Below, in pieces: positions 1 through 6,242 of a stretch of 11,063 bases of DNA (position 1 is the first letter of the stretch; each line of letters opens with the position of its first letter). The stretch is from positions 1 to 11,063 of the forward strand of contig CAKKQL010000104.1 in assembly GCA_919902095.1 (NCBI GenBank), in the 5' to 3' direction. This DNA comes from Acidiferrobacterales bacterium (GTDB taxonomy: Bacteria; Pseudomonadota; Gammaproteobacteria; Acidiferrobacterales; Sulfurifustaceae). The notes under the pieces are model-generated. The model did no database searches, was not told the DNA's origin, and saw only the letters and a program-made list of their open reading frames with translations. Made by a program: the position numbers and the translations under genes.

Positions 1-511
1 GCGATTCTTTCTCGTCATCCATCGCCGGCGACTCGACCCACTGGCCGCTGGCGCGGTCGAGCACGGCATAGCGGAAGCTTTTGCCGGATTTGTACACCGC
101 CGTGACTTCCTTGCCGGCCTGCTTCATGGCCTCGATGCGCGAAAGCTTGCCGCCGGCGGATGCGGTCGTCACGGGCGTCGCCCCGGCGCCGTAAACGATT
201 TCGGTATCGAGCATCTCGCCATCGGTATCCACGACTACGCCGGTGACGCCCGGGAGGCGCTTGAGAATATAGCCTGCCATAAGCTGCGCCAGGGTCTCGT
301 TGCCGGCGCTCATCGCGAGCATGAGCCGGTGCGCCGCGATCTGCGCGCGCTGGGTGCGGTCCGGGTTTTCGATGAAGTCACGGCTCATCTGCCAGCCCTG
401 ATTCATGTCGCGGTCCATTTTTTGGAAGAACGCTTCGGCCTCGGCGAGCATCTCGTCCGGGACTTTTACGGCATAGGTTTTTTCGTGCAGCGTAACGTTC
501 AGCGTCGGCAT
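1..511 (-). CDS. Hypothetical protein, C-terminus cut by window edge
   Basis: I do not recognise this protein. The frame is open from the ATG at 509-511 down to base 1, giving 170 codons without a stop, so the C-terminus lies outside the window. The N-terminus (MPTLNVTLHEKTYAVKV) looks like a short beta hairpin. It is followed by a charged, Met-rich helical stretch to about residue 80, a short hydrophobic strand (GVTGVVVDTDG, about 88-98), and a lysine-rich segment. There is no signal peptide or membrane segment, so it is probably cytoplasmic. It starts 31 bases after the stop of the gene at 543-1637 on the same strand, and the two are probably co-transcribed. No strong Shine-Dalgarno sequence is visible, so the start rests on frame and position. 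The coding call is fairly sure; function is unknown. Confidence 0.75.
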   Translation of the reverse strand, partial: MPTLNVTLHEKTYAVKVPDEMLAEAEAFFQKMDRDMNQGWQMSRDFIENPDRTQRAQIAAHRLMLAMSAGNETLAQLMAGYILKRLPGVTGVVVDTDGEMLDTEIVYGAGATPVTTASAGGKLSRIEAMKQAGKEVTAVYKSGKSFRYAVLDRASGQWVESPAMDDEKES

Positions 512-542
512 GTCGGATGGAGCCGTTAGAAAACAGCGGTTT

Positions 543-1637
543 TCAGAGGGCGTCGTCCTTGTCGAGCAGACGCACGATTTCTGCGGCGGCCCGCTGTTCG
601 TCCCGGCGGAAAAGCGCGAGCATCTGTTCGGCCGTGTCGCGCCAGCGCGATTGTCCCTGGCGCGTGAGGCTGCGCAGCGGGTCGAGGTCGCCGTCGGTAC
701 ACCAGCGGCGATAAGCCGCGAGCGCCTCCGGGAACAGATGCCGGCGCATGCCGTCGAAGGTAGCGAAGTAGAAATGCAGCGAGGCGTCGTTGCGCGTTTC
801 CACCAGCGCCGGCAGGGTGGTGAGGCAGTCGGCGAGGTTGTCGCGCACCGCGCGCGCCATGATTTCGGCCTTGGAGCGCGCAAGCCCGGAAAGCAGGCGT
901 TCCCAGTCCGCGCCCAGTGTTTCGCCCGCCAATCCTTCACCGAGTTCGTGCAACACGATGGACTCGGTTTCGTTTTGTGTCATCCGGTCGAGCGCCCGTT
1001 CGGCGGCCGCTTCCGGTATCCCGGCTCCCGCCGCGTTCGTACATCCCGGTACGCCGTCGCCGGCCAATCCATAGCAGGACAGGGCGCGTTGCATGGCCCC
1101 GTTCCCGCGACTCCAGCGCGATTCCTCGACTTTTTCCCACAGGTAGCGGCGCACCGACTCCTGGCGCACGAAGATCGTGCGGCCTTGCAGCATCGCCGGT
1201 GGCGCTTCGAGGTCGCGCGCGTATTCGCATGACGAAATGTATACGGCGAAACCGTTGCGCGTTTCCATCGTCACCAGGTTGCCGAGGAAGAAGTGCGGCT
1301 TGCAGAAGCGCCCGACGCCGCCGCTGTAGACATAGCCCTGCGGCACCAGTTCGCGATTGACGCTGTCGGCGTCGAACGGATCGGATGCTCCGTGCTCGAG
1401 CGGAATGGGTTCGAAGCCATCGGCTTCGAGGTGTTCCCACATGCGCTCGCGTTCCTGCAACCACTGGCCGACGTCTTCGCGCGCGAGCTGGCGCGTGAGC
1501 GGGATGTCGTTCTCCCAGCGGTAGAACTCGCGCATCTTGAGCAGGTAGGTGCACAGCGTGAGATCGCCGGCGTGCCGGGCGTCGGAGATGTGGCAGTTTT
1601 TCTGGACGGTACTGACGATCTGGCCGATGTTGAGCAT
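543..1637 (-). CDS. Conserved hypothetical protein, possibly Sfum_1244 family
   Basis: A 364-residue soluble protein without signal peptide or membrane segment. From memory, the N-terminus (MLNIGQIVSTVQKNCHISD) and the strings RHAGD, VYSGG, KPHFFL and GRTIFVR resemble an uncharacterised proteobacterial family that databases call Sfum_1244; this is recall, not a search. Notable positions are Cys15-His16 in KNCHISDARHAGD, and HELGE at 230-234, which looks like half of a zinc-protease HExxH but lacks the second histidine. The last third is helical and Arg/Glu-rich. I chose the ATG at 1635-1637 because the distinctive N-terminus begins there and it lies about 26 bases after a predicted transcription start. 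An in-frame ATG at 1689-1691 would lie upstream of that start, and the open frame beyond it is antisense to the thioredoxin gene. Function is unknown. Confidence 0.82.
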   Translation of the reverse strand: MLNIGQIVSTVQKNCHISDARHAGDLTLCTYLLKMREFYRWENDIPLTRQLAREDVGQWLQERERMWEHLEADGFEPIPLEHGASDPFDADSVNRELVPQGYVYSGGVGRFCKPHFFLGNLVTMETRNGFAVYISSCEYARDLEAPPAMLQGRTIFVRQESVRRYLWEKVEESRWSRGNGAMQRALSCYGLAGDGVPGCTNAAGAGIPEAAAERALDRMTQNETESIVLHELGEGLAGETLGADWERLLSGLARSKAEIMARAVRDNLADCLTTLPALVETRNDASLHFYFATFDGMRRHLFPEALAAYRRWCTDGDLDPLRSLTRQGQSRWRDTAEQMLALFRRDEQRAAAEIVRLLDKDDAL

Positions 1638-1669
1638 GACGAATGGCGGCCTGACGGTGTGATATAAAT

Positions 1670-1698
1670 AGTATAAGTAGGTCCGCCGCATCGAAACA
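1670..1698 (-). promoter_or_regulatory. Candidate promoter for the leftward hypothetical operon, in an AT-rich divergent region
   Basis: Read on the minus strand, TATACT (1675-1670) is a good -10 box. It sits 17 bases from a poor -35 candidate, TGTTTC (1698-1693). The predicted start near 1663 gives a leader of about 26 bases before the ATG at 1637. The AT-rich core (1661-1680) lies in a GC-rich neighbourhood between divergent genes. It also contains plus-strand TATAAA and TATAAG, so the rightward thioredoxin gene may use the same region. The -35 match is weak. Confidence 0.4.
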
Positions 1699-1742
1699 GG
1701 GCGGTTTTGTAGGGTTTTGGCCGGGGCACGACGAGGCGAAAC

Positions 1743-2243
1743 ATGAGCACACGCAGGCGGTGGCTGGCGGCGGCGTTGCTGGCTTTCGGGGTTGCTCTGA
1801 CGGCGCATGCCGAGCCGCCGGAGAACTACCCGTTCCTGTCCTACGACGATGGCTTCAGGCAGGCGCGCGCGCAGGGCAAACGCGTCTTCCTGTACTTCGG
1901 CCGTCTCGGCTGCGGCTGGTGCGACAAGACGAACAAAGAGTCGTTCTCCGATTCCGCGTTGCGCGCGCTTTACATCGAGCATTACGTGCTGGTGTACGCC
2001 GACGCCGAGAGCGGCCGACGCCTGACGCTGGCCTCCGGCGAGCGCATCACCGAGATGGAGCTCGGCGTGCGCATGAAGGCGTTCGCCACGCCGCTGTTCG
2101 CCTGGCTCGAGCCGGACGGCACGACCATCGCCAAGGTCGCCGGCGTGCAAAGCGTGAAGGACTTCCGCGATTACGACCGCTTCGTGCACGGCGGCGAATA
2201 TCGGCACAAGGACTTCAAGCAGTTCATCGCGGAGAATCCATGA
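1743..2243 (+). CDS. Exported thioredoxin-fold protein (SoxW-like), CGWC active site
   Basis: A 166-residue thiol-disulfide protein, probably periplasmic. Residues 1-23 form a Sec signal peptide: an Arg-rich start, a hydrophobic core, then AHA before Glu24 as a type I cleavage site. The mature part has a thioredoxin fold. A strand (RVFLYFG) leads into the redox motif CGWC at 57-60. A second strand (YVLVYADA) and a Thr-Pro pair at 116-117, in the place of the cis-proline loop (FATPLFAW), follow. This arrangement resembles the SoxW and thioredoxin-7-like families, which reduce or isomerise disulfides in exported partners; the true substrate is unknown. GAGG at 1733-1736 sits six bases before the ATG. 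The stop overlaps the start of the next gene as ATGA, so the pair is probably translationally coupled and may work on the same process. Confidence 0.88.
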   Translation: MSTRRRWLAAALLAFGVALTAHAEPPENYPFLSYDDGFRQARAQGKRVFLYFGRLGCGWCDKTNKESFSDSALRALYIEHYVLVYADAESGRRLTLASGERITEMELGVRMKAFATPLFAWLEPDGTTIAKVAGVQSVKDFRDYDRFVHGGEYRHKDFKQFIAENP

Positions 2244-3442
2244 ACCGGCTGGCGGCCCTGGCGGTCGCCGCGTTCGCGCTGCCGTGCCAGGCGGCGCCGT
2301 GGGAATTTTCGGCGCCGCTGGCGGTCACGCCCGCGCCGCAACCGGGCGTTTTTCACCAGCTCGACAGCGCCGGCCGCAAGCATGTCGCCATCTCCGGCGA
2401 CAGCGTCGGCATCGTCTGGGAGGAAAACCGCAACGGCATCTCGCAGGTATATGTGGCGTTCAAGCCGCTGGCGGCGAAGGCTTTCAGCCGGCAGCGCGTG
2501 AGCGCCGGGAACAACGCCGTGGCGCCGGTGATTGCCGCGCTCGGCACGGACCGGTTTCTGCTGGCGTGGGAGCAGGACGGGGGCATCTGGGTGCGCGCGG
2601 TGGATGCCGGCGCGCTCGGACCGGCCGAACGCATCGCGCCACAGGCCGAGCAGGTCAGCATCGCCGCGGCGGACGGAAAAATATTCGTCGTCTGGAATCA
2701 GCACGTCGACAGGTTTTCACGCATCCGGATCGCGCCCCTCAAGGTCACGGGCAACGCCGTGCGCGTGCCGGAGGGTTCCGTGCACGACGTCGATGTCGCG
2801 CCGCCGCTGGCCGAGCAGATTTATCCGGATGTCGTCGTCACGCCCACCGGCGTCACGGTGGCGTGGGAAGACCGGCGCCACGGCCACACGGTGCTGTTGC
2901 AGGCGCATTCAAGCGACGGCAGGCGCTTCAATGCGCCGCAGCTCCTGAACGAGCAGTCGCCGGCGCGCTCCGAGGCCTACGGCAAGGGCACCGGCGTGGC
3001 GCGCGTGGCGCTCGCGCGTCACGGCCAGCGCGGCGCCGCCGCCGTCTGGCTCGACAAGCGCGATTTCCTTTCCGGCTACGACGTCTATGCCGGCTTCAGC
3101 CGTGACGACGCACGTTTCGGCAGCAACGAAAGGGTGCAGGACGATTTCGGCAACAACATCAGCCAATGGCATGCGGCGGTAGCCGCGGACGGCGCCGGGC
3201 GCGTGGCGGTGGCGTGGGATGACGACCGCGACGGGACTGCGGACCTGTGGCTTGCCTGGCCGGTTGGCGCCGGGCAGTGGAGCGAGAACCTCGCGGTGCC
3301 GGGCGCATCCGGTGCCGGCTTCCAGTCGGGCCCGGCGCTGGTTTTCGATGCCGCCGGCAATCTGCATCTGGTCTGGGTCGAGCGCGAAACGCTGGAGTCG
3401 CCGACGCGCCTGCGCTACAGCGTTGGCCGATTCCTTAAATAG
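2240..3442 (+). CDS. Exported seven-repeat beta-propeller (sialidase-like fold) protein
   Basis: A 400-residue secreted or periplasmic protein of unknown activity. Residues 1-18 look like a signal peptide ending in CQA. The cysteine is not in a proper lipobox, so lipoprotein processing is unlikely. Seven strands end in a conserved Trp at residues 60, 110, 152, 209, 270, 326 and 379, spaced 42-61 residues. They are often followed by acidic and Arg residues, as in VWEENRNG, AWEDRRHG and AWDDDRDG. SSDGRRF near 224-230 resembles an Asp-box. This pattern fits a six- or seven-bladed propeller of the sialidase/BNR superfamily. The Arg triad and catalytic residues of true sialidases are not evident, so I do not call it an enzyme; binding or scaffolding is equally likely. 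GGAG at 2231-2234 precedes the ATG, which overlaps the thioredoxin gene's stop. Confidence 0.85.
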   Translation: MNRLAALAVAAFALPCQAAPWEFSAPLAVTPAPQPGVFHQLDSAGRKHVAISGDSVGIVWEENRNGISQVYVAFKPLAAKAFSRQRVSAGNNAVAPVIAALGTDRFLLAWEQDGGIWVRAVDAGALGPAERIAPQAEQVSIAAADGKIFVVWNQHVDRFSRIRIAPLKVTGNAVRVPEGSVHDVDVAPPLAEQIYPDVVVTPTGVTVAWEDRRHGHTVLLQAHSSDGRRFNAPQLLNEQSPARSEAYGKGTGVARVALARHGQRGAAAVWLDKRDFLSGYDVYAGFSRDDARFGSNERVQDDFGNNISQWHAAVAADGAGRVAVAWDDDRDGTADLWLAWPVGAGQWSENLAVPGASGAGFQSGPALVFDAAGNLHLVWVERETLESPTRLRYSVGRFLK

Positions 3443-3499
3443 TACGCACCGACGCCTATCTCTTTGGTGTTAATCTGGCGCGCCGGGTGCGAAAATTTG

Positions 3500-3527
3500 T
3501 TGAAATGCGATTTCCGATGAGTAAGAT
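3500..3527 (+). promoter_or_regulatory. Sigma-70-type promoter for the 65-residue protein
   Basis: TTGAAA (3500-3505) and TAAGAT (3522-3527) are separated by 16 bases and match the sigma-70 consensus well. The predicted start near 3534 gives a leader of about 45 bases with a GAGGAG ribosome binding site. The rest of the intergenic stretch (3443-3578) holds only a bulged inverted repeat (3445-3491) without a U-tract. Confidence 0.55.
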
Positions 3528-3578
3528 ATGCGCCTCTTTCCCGGGGTGCTTTACGGTTAAAGCGAGGAGTTGGATTTC

Positions 3579-3776
3579 ATGAACCAGACCTATTACCAGG
3601 CCATCGACACGATGGAGAAGAAGGGCGTGGATGCCGAGTACATCAACGGCTGGGCGTGCGGTTTTCTGCACAACCCCAAGCGCGAGGAACAGCGCCTGAC
3701 CGACGCCTACAATGCCGGTTATGGCGACGGCCATGCGAGCAAGACCGACGGCTACAGCGCCTGGATCAAGAAGTAA
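3579..3776 (+). CDS. Small conserved-looking hypothetical protein (65 aa)
   Basis: A small acidic-to-neutral soluble protein that I cannot name. It has no signal peptide or membrane segment. The centre reads GVDAEYINGWACGFLHNPKR. The C-terminal half carries AYNAGYGDG, an AYxxGYxDG pattern seen in several unrelated small bacterial and phage proteins. It holds one cysteine (in GWACGF). GAGGAG at 3564-3569 lies nine bases before the ATG at 3579. An in-frame TTG at 3570 is immediately next to that site and too close to be used. It has its own good promoter and a strong terminator, so it is transcribed alone, which speaks for a real, possibly well-expressed gene. It converges on the Sel1-repeat gene downstream. 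Confidence 0.8.
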   Translation: MNQTYYQAIDTMEKKGVDAEYINGWACGFLHNPKREEQRLTDAYNAGYGDGHASKTDGYSAWIKK

Positions 3777-3796
3777 GCGAATTTTCAAGCATAGGG

Positions 3797-3827
3797 AACG
3801 GGCCGGATTATCCGGCCCGTTTTGTTT
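3797..3827 (+). terminator. Strong intrinsic terminator of the 65-residue gene
   Basis: An 11-bp perfect stem (3797-3807 with 3811-3821) encloses a three-base loop, TTA, and runs into TTTTGTTT. It lies 21 bases after the stop of the small gene. The hairpin is symmetrical, but on the minus strand it is not followed by a T-run. It therefore probably terminates rightward transcription well and the convergent Sel1 gene less well. Confidence 0.85.
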
Positions 3828-3837
3828 GCAGGCACGG

Positions 3838-4281
3838 TCAATTCCCGCTCTCGGCGCGCTGGTACCACTTTTTTGCCTCGGCCTCGTCGCGCGGCACGCC
3901 GAGGCCCTGCTGGTACAGCATCCCGAGCGTCATCTGCGAACCGGCCAGTCCCTGTTCGGCCGCGCGGCGGAACCAGCGGGCCGCCTCGGCTTCGTCCTTG
4001 TGCGCGCATTCGCCCTGCAGGTGCATGAAGCCGAGCCCGTGTTGCGCCAGCGCATGCCCCTGGTCGGCGGCGGCGCGCATCCAGCGGTAGGCCTCAGCCG
4101 CGTTTTTCACGTGCCCGAGGCCATTCTGAAACATCACCGCCATCCGGTACTGGGCGTCGGCGTTGCCCTGTTCGGCGAGCGGCGAGAGCAGGGTCATGGC
4201 CGTGGCGAAATGCTTGGCCTCGAACGCGGAGACGCCGCTCGCAAGCTGCATGTCAGCATCTGAATCGTTTTTCTGTGCCAT
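3838..4281 (-). CDS. Sel1-repeat (TPR-like) protein
   Basis: A 147-residue all-helical solenoid protein. Three Sel1 repeats of about 36 residues fill the C-terminal part, at 41-76, 77-112 and 113-147. Each shows the family pattern: A-x-A/S-Q near the start, a central Gly-Leu-Gly-like turn (NGLG, QGLGVP), a DEAEA-type helix, and a conserved W before RAAEQG. Residues 15-40 form an incomplete first repeat. Sel1 repeats mediate protein-protein contacts; the partner is unknown. There is no signal peptide from the chosen start, so it is predicted to be cytoplasmic. I chose the ATG at 4279-4281 because GGAA lies six bases upstream. The frame stays open upstream to beyond 4500, but that part is low-complexity and overlaps the divergent gene. 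It ends on the far side of the shared terminator hairpin. Confidence 0.82.
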   Translation of the reverse strand: MAQKNDSDADMQLASGVSAFEAKHFATAMTLLSPLAEQGNADAQYRMAVMFQNGLGHVKNAAEAYRWMRAAADQGHALAQHGLGFMHLQGECAHKDEAEAARWFRRAAEQGLAGSQMTLGMLYQQGLGVPRDEAEAKKWYQRAESGN

Positions 4282-4409
4282 GGGTGATTCCGGAATTCCT
4301 GAGGGCGCCATTGTGCCAGACGCCGGCGCAGGCGGGGAACCCGCTGTCGTGAATAACCCTGTAGCGCGAACGGCATGCATCAGTTTGGCCGCAGTGCCTG
4401 CGGGTTGCA

Positions 4410-4439
4410 TGCTAAGATTTCCCAATACCCGATGGGTAT
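4410..4439 (+). promoter_or_regulatory. Extended -10 promoter with inverted repeat at the transcription start
   Basis: TGC directly before TAAGAT (4413-4418) makes an extended -10 element; no good -35 box is seen. The predicted start is near 4425. There, ATACCC (4425-4430) and GGGTAT (4434-4439) form a perfect 6-bp inverted repeat around GAT. The repeat could be an operator or a hairpin at the 5' end of the mRNA. The rest of the 175-base divergent gap (4282-4456) shows no other clear signal. Confidence 0.4.
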
Positions 4440-4456
4440 GTCCGGTCTGAGTCAGC

Positions 4457-5014
4457 ATGGCACTGCACATCAAAACCAAATTCCGCAGCAAGGGCCCGAA
4501 GACAATCGAGCAGCGCGCGAGCGTGGTCGCGAGCAACATCTGGAAGCTGGCGCAGGAGGCCGCGCGCCACATGGAGATCGAGGGCTACAAGCTCGGCGGT
4601 GACCGGCAAGTGACGCAGATCCTCACCGAGTTCATCGCCTTCCACATCCAGATCGCCGACCGCCTAGTCTATGGTCACCTCACCGAGGAAGAGCGCGTAC
4701 GCTTCATCAATGAGCTCGGACGCAATTTGGCGCGACTCATGGACACCAACATGACCGAGTTCATCGGCCCGGGCGACTATGCCGGGCCGTTCATCGCGAC
4801 GCTCAACGCGCGCCTGTCCGACTACGCCGAATTCGAGTTCACGTCATCGGGGCCGAGCTATGCCTTTCTGCGTTACCTTGGCGACAAGGTATCGGCGGCC
4901 ATGGCCGCGACCGACAACAAGTGGGTGCTGGAGCAGGTGGTGGACATCGAGGCGCCGCAGGCGATCAAGCATATCCGGCGCGTCATCGGCCAGGTGCTCG
5001 GCATCAAGCTTTGA
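4457..5014 (+). CDS. Hypothetical helical protein (185 aa)
   Basis: I do not recognise this protein. It is 185 residues, with a basic start (MALHIKTKFRSKGPK) and then mainly amphipathic helices, for example IWKLAQEAARHMEIEG and ILTEFIAFHIQIADRL. A more polar centre (EFIGPGDYAGPF, YAEFEFTSSGPSYAFLRYLG) and a C-terminal helix ending in VLGIKL follow. There is no signal peptide or membrane segment. Strong codon structure, a plausible extended -10 promoter and a compact fit between neighbours support a real gene. GAG at 4449-4451 gives only a weak ribosome binding site before the ATG at 4457. It ends 71 bases before prfB in the same direction, so it may share transcripts with prfB, although nothing in it points to a translation role. 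Confidence 0.78.
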   Translation: MALHIKTKFRSKGPKTIEQRASVVASNIWKLAQEAARHMEIEGYKLGGDRQVTQILTEFIAFHIQIADRLVYGHLTEEERVRFINELGRNLARLMDTNMTEFIGPGDYAGPFIATLNARLSDYAEFEFTSSGPSYAFLRYLGDKVSAAMAATDNKWVLEQVVDIEAPQAIKHIRRVIGQVLGIKL

Positions 5015-5085
5015 CGACTCCCCGGCTGTCCTTCCCGCGGGCGCTGGTGTATGCTGCGCGGCAATCGAATACGACATTTTCCGCC

Positions 5086-6193
5086 GTGCAAGACTTCAAT
5101 CTTCTGTCCAACCGCCTCCGTGAGCTGCAGGCAATTTTCGCTGCGCTGCGGAGGTCGCTTTGACTTCGACACCAAGCAAGACCGGCTGCGCGTAGTCCGC
5201 GCCGAGCTGGAACAGCCCGGCATCTGGAACAACCCGCAGCGCGCCCAGGATTTCGGGCGTGAACGCGCGCGCCTGGAAGACGAGTTGGGCGTGATGGAAA
5301 AGCTCGACAGCCGCCTGAGCGAAGCGCAGGAGCTGCTGGAACTCGCGCGCGCGGAGAACGACGCCGAGGTCGGCGGCGCCGTCGCCACGGACCTGGAGAC
5401 GCTCGGCAAGCAACTCGCCGACCTGGAATTCCAGCGCATGTTCTCCGGCGAGATGGACGCGCACAACGCCTTCATGGACATCCAGGCCGGCTCCGGCGGC
5501 ACCGAGGCCCAGGACTGGGCCAACATGTTGCTGCGCATGTATCTCATGTGGGGCGACCGGCGCGGCTACAAGAACGAAATCCTGGAACTCTCGGCCGGGG
5601 AGGTGGCGGGCATCAAAAGCGCCACGGTCAAATTCACCGGTCCCTACGCCTACGGCTGGCTGCGCACCGAAACCGGCGTGCACCGCTTGGTGCGCAAGTC
5701 CCCGTTCGATTCCGGCCACCGGCGGCATACCTCGTTCGCCTCGGTGTTTATCTATCCGGAGGTGGATGAGGACGTCGAGGTCGGGATCAACCCGGCGGAC
5801 TTGCGCATCGACACCTACCGCGCCAGCGGGGCCGGTGGCCAGCACGTGAACCGCACCGACTCGGCGATACGCATCACTCACCTGCCGAGCGGGATCATCG
5901 TACAATGCCAGTCGGACCGTTCGCAGCACCGCAACCGGGCTTCGGCCATGGCCATGCTCAAGTCGCGCCTCTACGAGGCCGAGCTCAAGAAGCGCTATGA
6001 GGAGAAGCAGAAACTGGAGGAGAGCAAGTCCGACATCGAATGGGGCCACCAGATCCGGTCGTACGTGCTCGACCAGTCGCGGGTGAAGGACCTGCGCACC
6101 GGCGTGGAGTCCGGCAACACACAGGCGATTCTGGACGGGGAGATTGATGAGTTTCTCGAGGCGAGCCTCAAATCCGGCATCCAAAATATATAA
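5086..6193 (+). CDS. prfB: Peptide chain release factor 2 (RF2), programmed +1 frameshift
   Basis: RF2 recognises UGA and UAA stop codons in the ribosomal A site and triggers release of the finished peptide. The gene is in two frames. Codons 1-25 run from GTG at 5086 to CTT at 5158-5160 and meet an in-frame TGA (5161-5163). Translation then shifts +1 to GAC at 5162-5164 and continues to the stop at 6191-6193, giving 368 residues, close to the 365 of E. coli. The SPF anticodon-like tripeptide falls at 205-207 and the GGQ catalytic motif at 250-252, the E. coli positions. Residue 246 is Ala rather than the Thr of E. coli K-12. The start rests on the N-terminus [14 protein letters not shown], which matches the family; no strong Shine-Dalgarno sequence precedes it. 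An ATG at 5051 lies in the second frame and would give a wrong N-terminus. lysS follows after 49 bases. Confidence 0.96.
5150..5164 (+). promoter_or_regulatory. prfB: prfB autoregulatory +1 frameshift site
   Basis: GGAGG (5150-5154) acts as an internal Shine-Dalgarno-like sequence. Three bases (TCG) separate it from the slippery CTT-TGA-C at 5158-5164. This is the known RF2 feedback device: when RF2 is scarce, the UGA at codon 26 is read slowly and the ribosome slips +1 to make full RF2. The encoded run is LRRSL before the stop, where E. coli has LRGYL, so the stimulatory sequence is a variant while its spacing is kept. Confidence 0.95.
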
Positions 6194-6242
6194 CCTGATA
6201 CATTACCTAAATAACAAAACAGTCTGATTTACATATATAAAG

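Noticed and set aside
1638..2207. Upstream extension of the 364-residue minus-strand protein to 554 residues
   Set aside because: The extension is antisense to the thioredoxin gene, lies upstream of the predicted promoter, and has no recognisable protein features.
2240..2300. Lipoprotein signal in the propeller protein
   Set aside because: The cysteine is preceded by ALP, which does not fit the lipobox, so ordinary signal peptidase I cleavage is more likely.
3445..3491. Inverted repeat after the propeller gene as a terminator
   Set aside because: The stem (CGCACC with GGTGCG, inner CGCC with GGCG) is bulged with a 20-base loop and is followed by AAAATTTG, not a U-tract.
4282..4572. N-terminal extension of the Sel1-repeat protein
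   Set aside because: The added residues are not Sel1-like, overlap the start of the divergent gene at 4457, and lack a ribosome binding site.
5051..5161. ATG at 5051 as the start of RF2
   Set aside because: The peptide from 5051 to the frameshift site does not resemble RF2, whereas the other frame from GTG 5086 matches the family N-terminus and explains the TGA at codon 26.
5096..6184. Long open frame antisense to prfB (362 codons)
   Set aside because: It mirrors the codon periodicity of a GC-rich gene, its product is low-complexity and resembles no family, and prfB on the other strand is certain.
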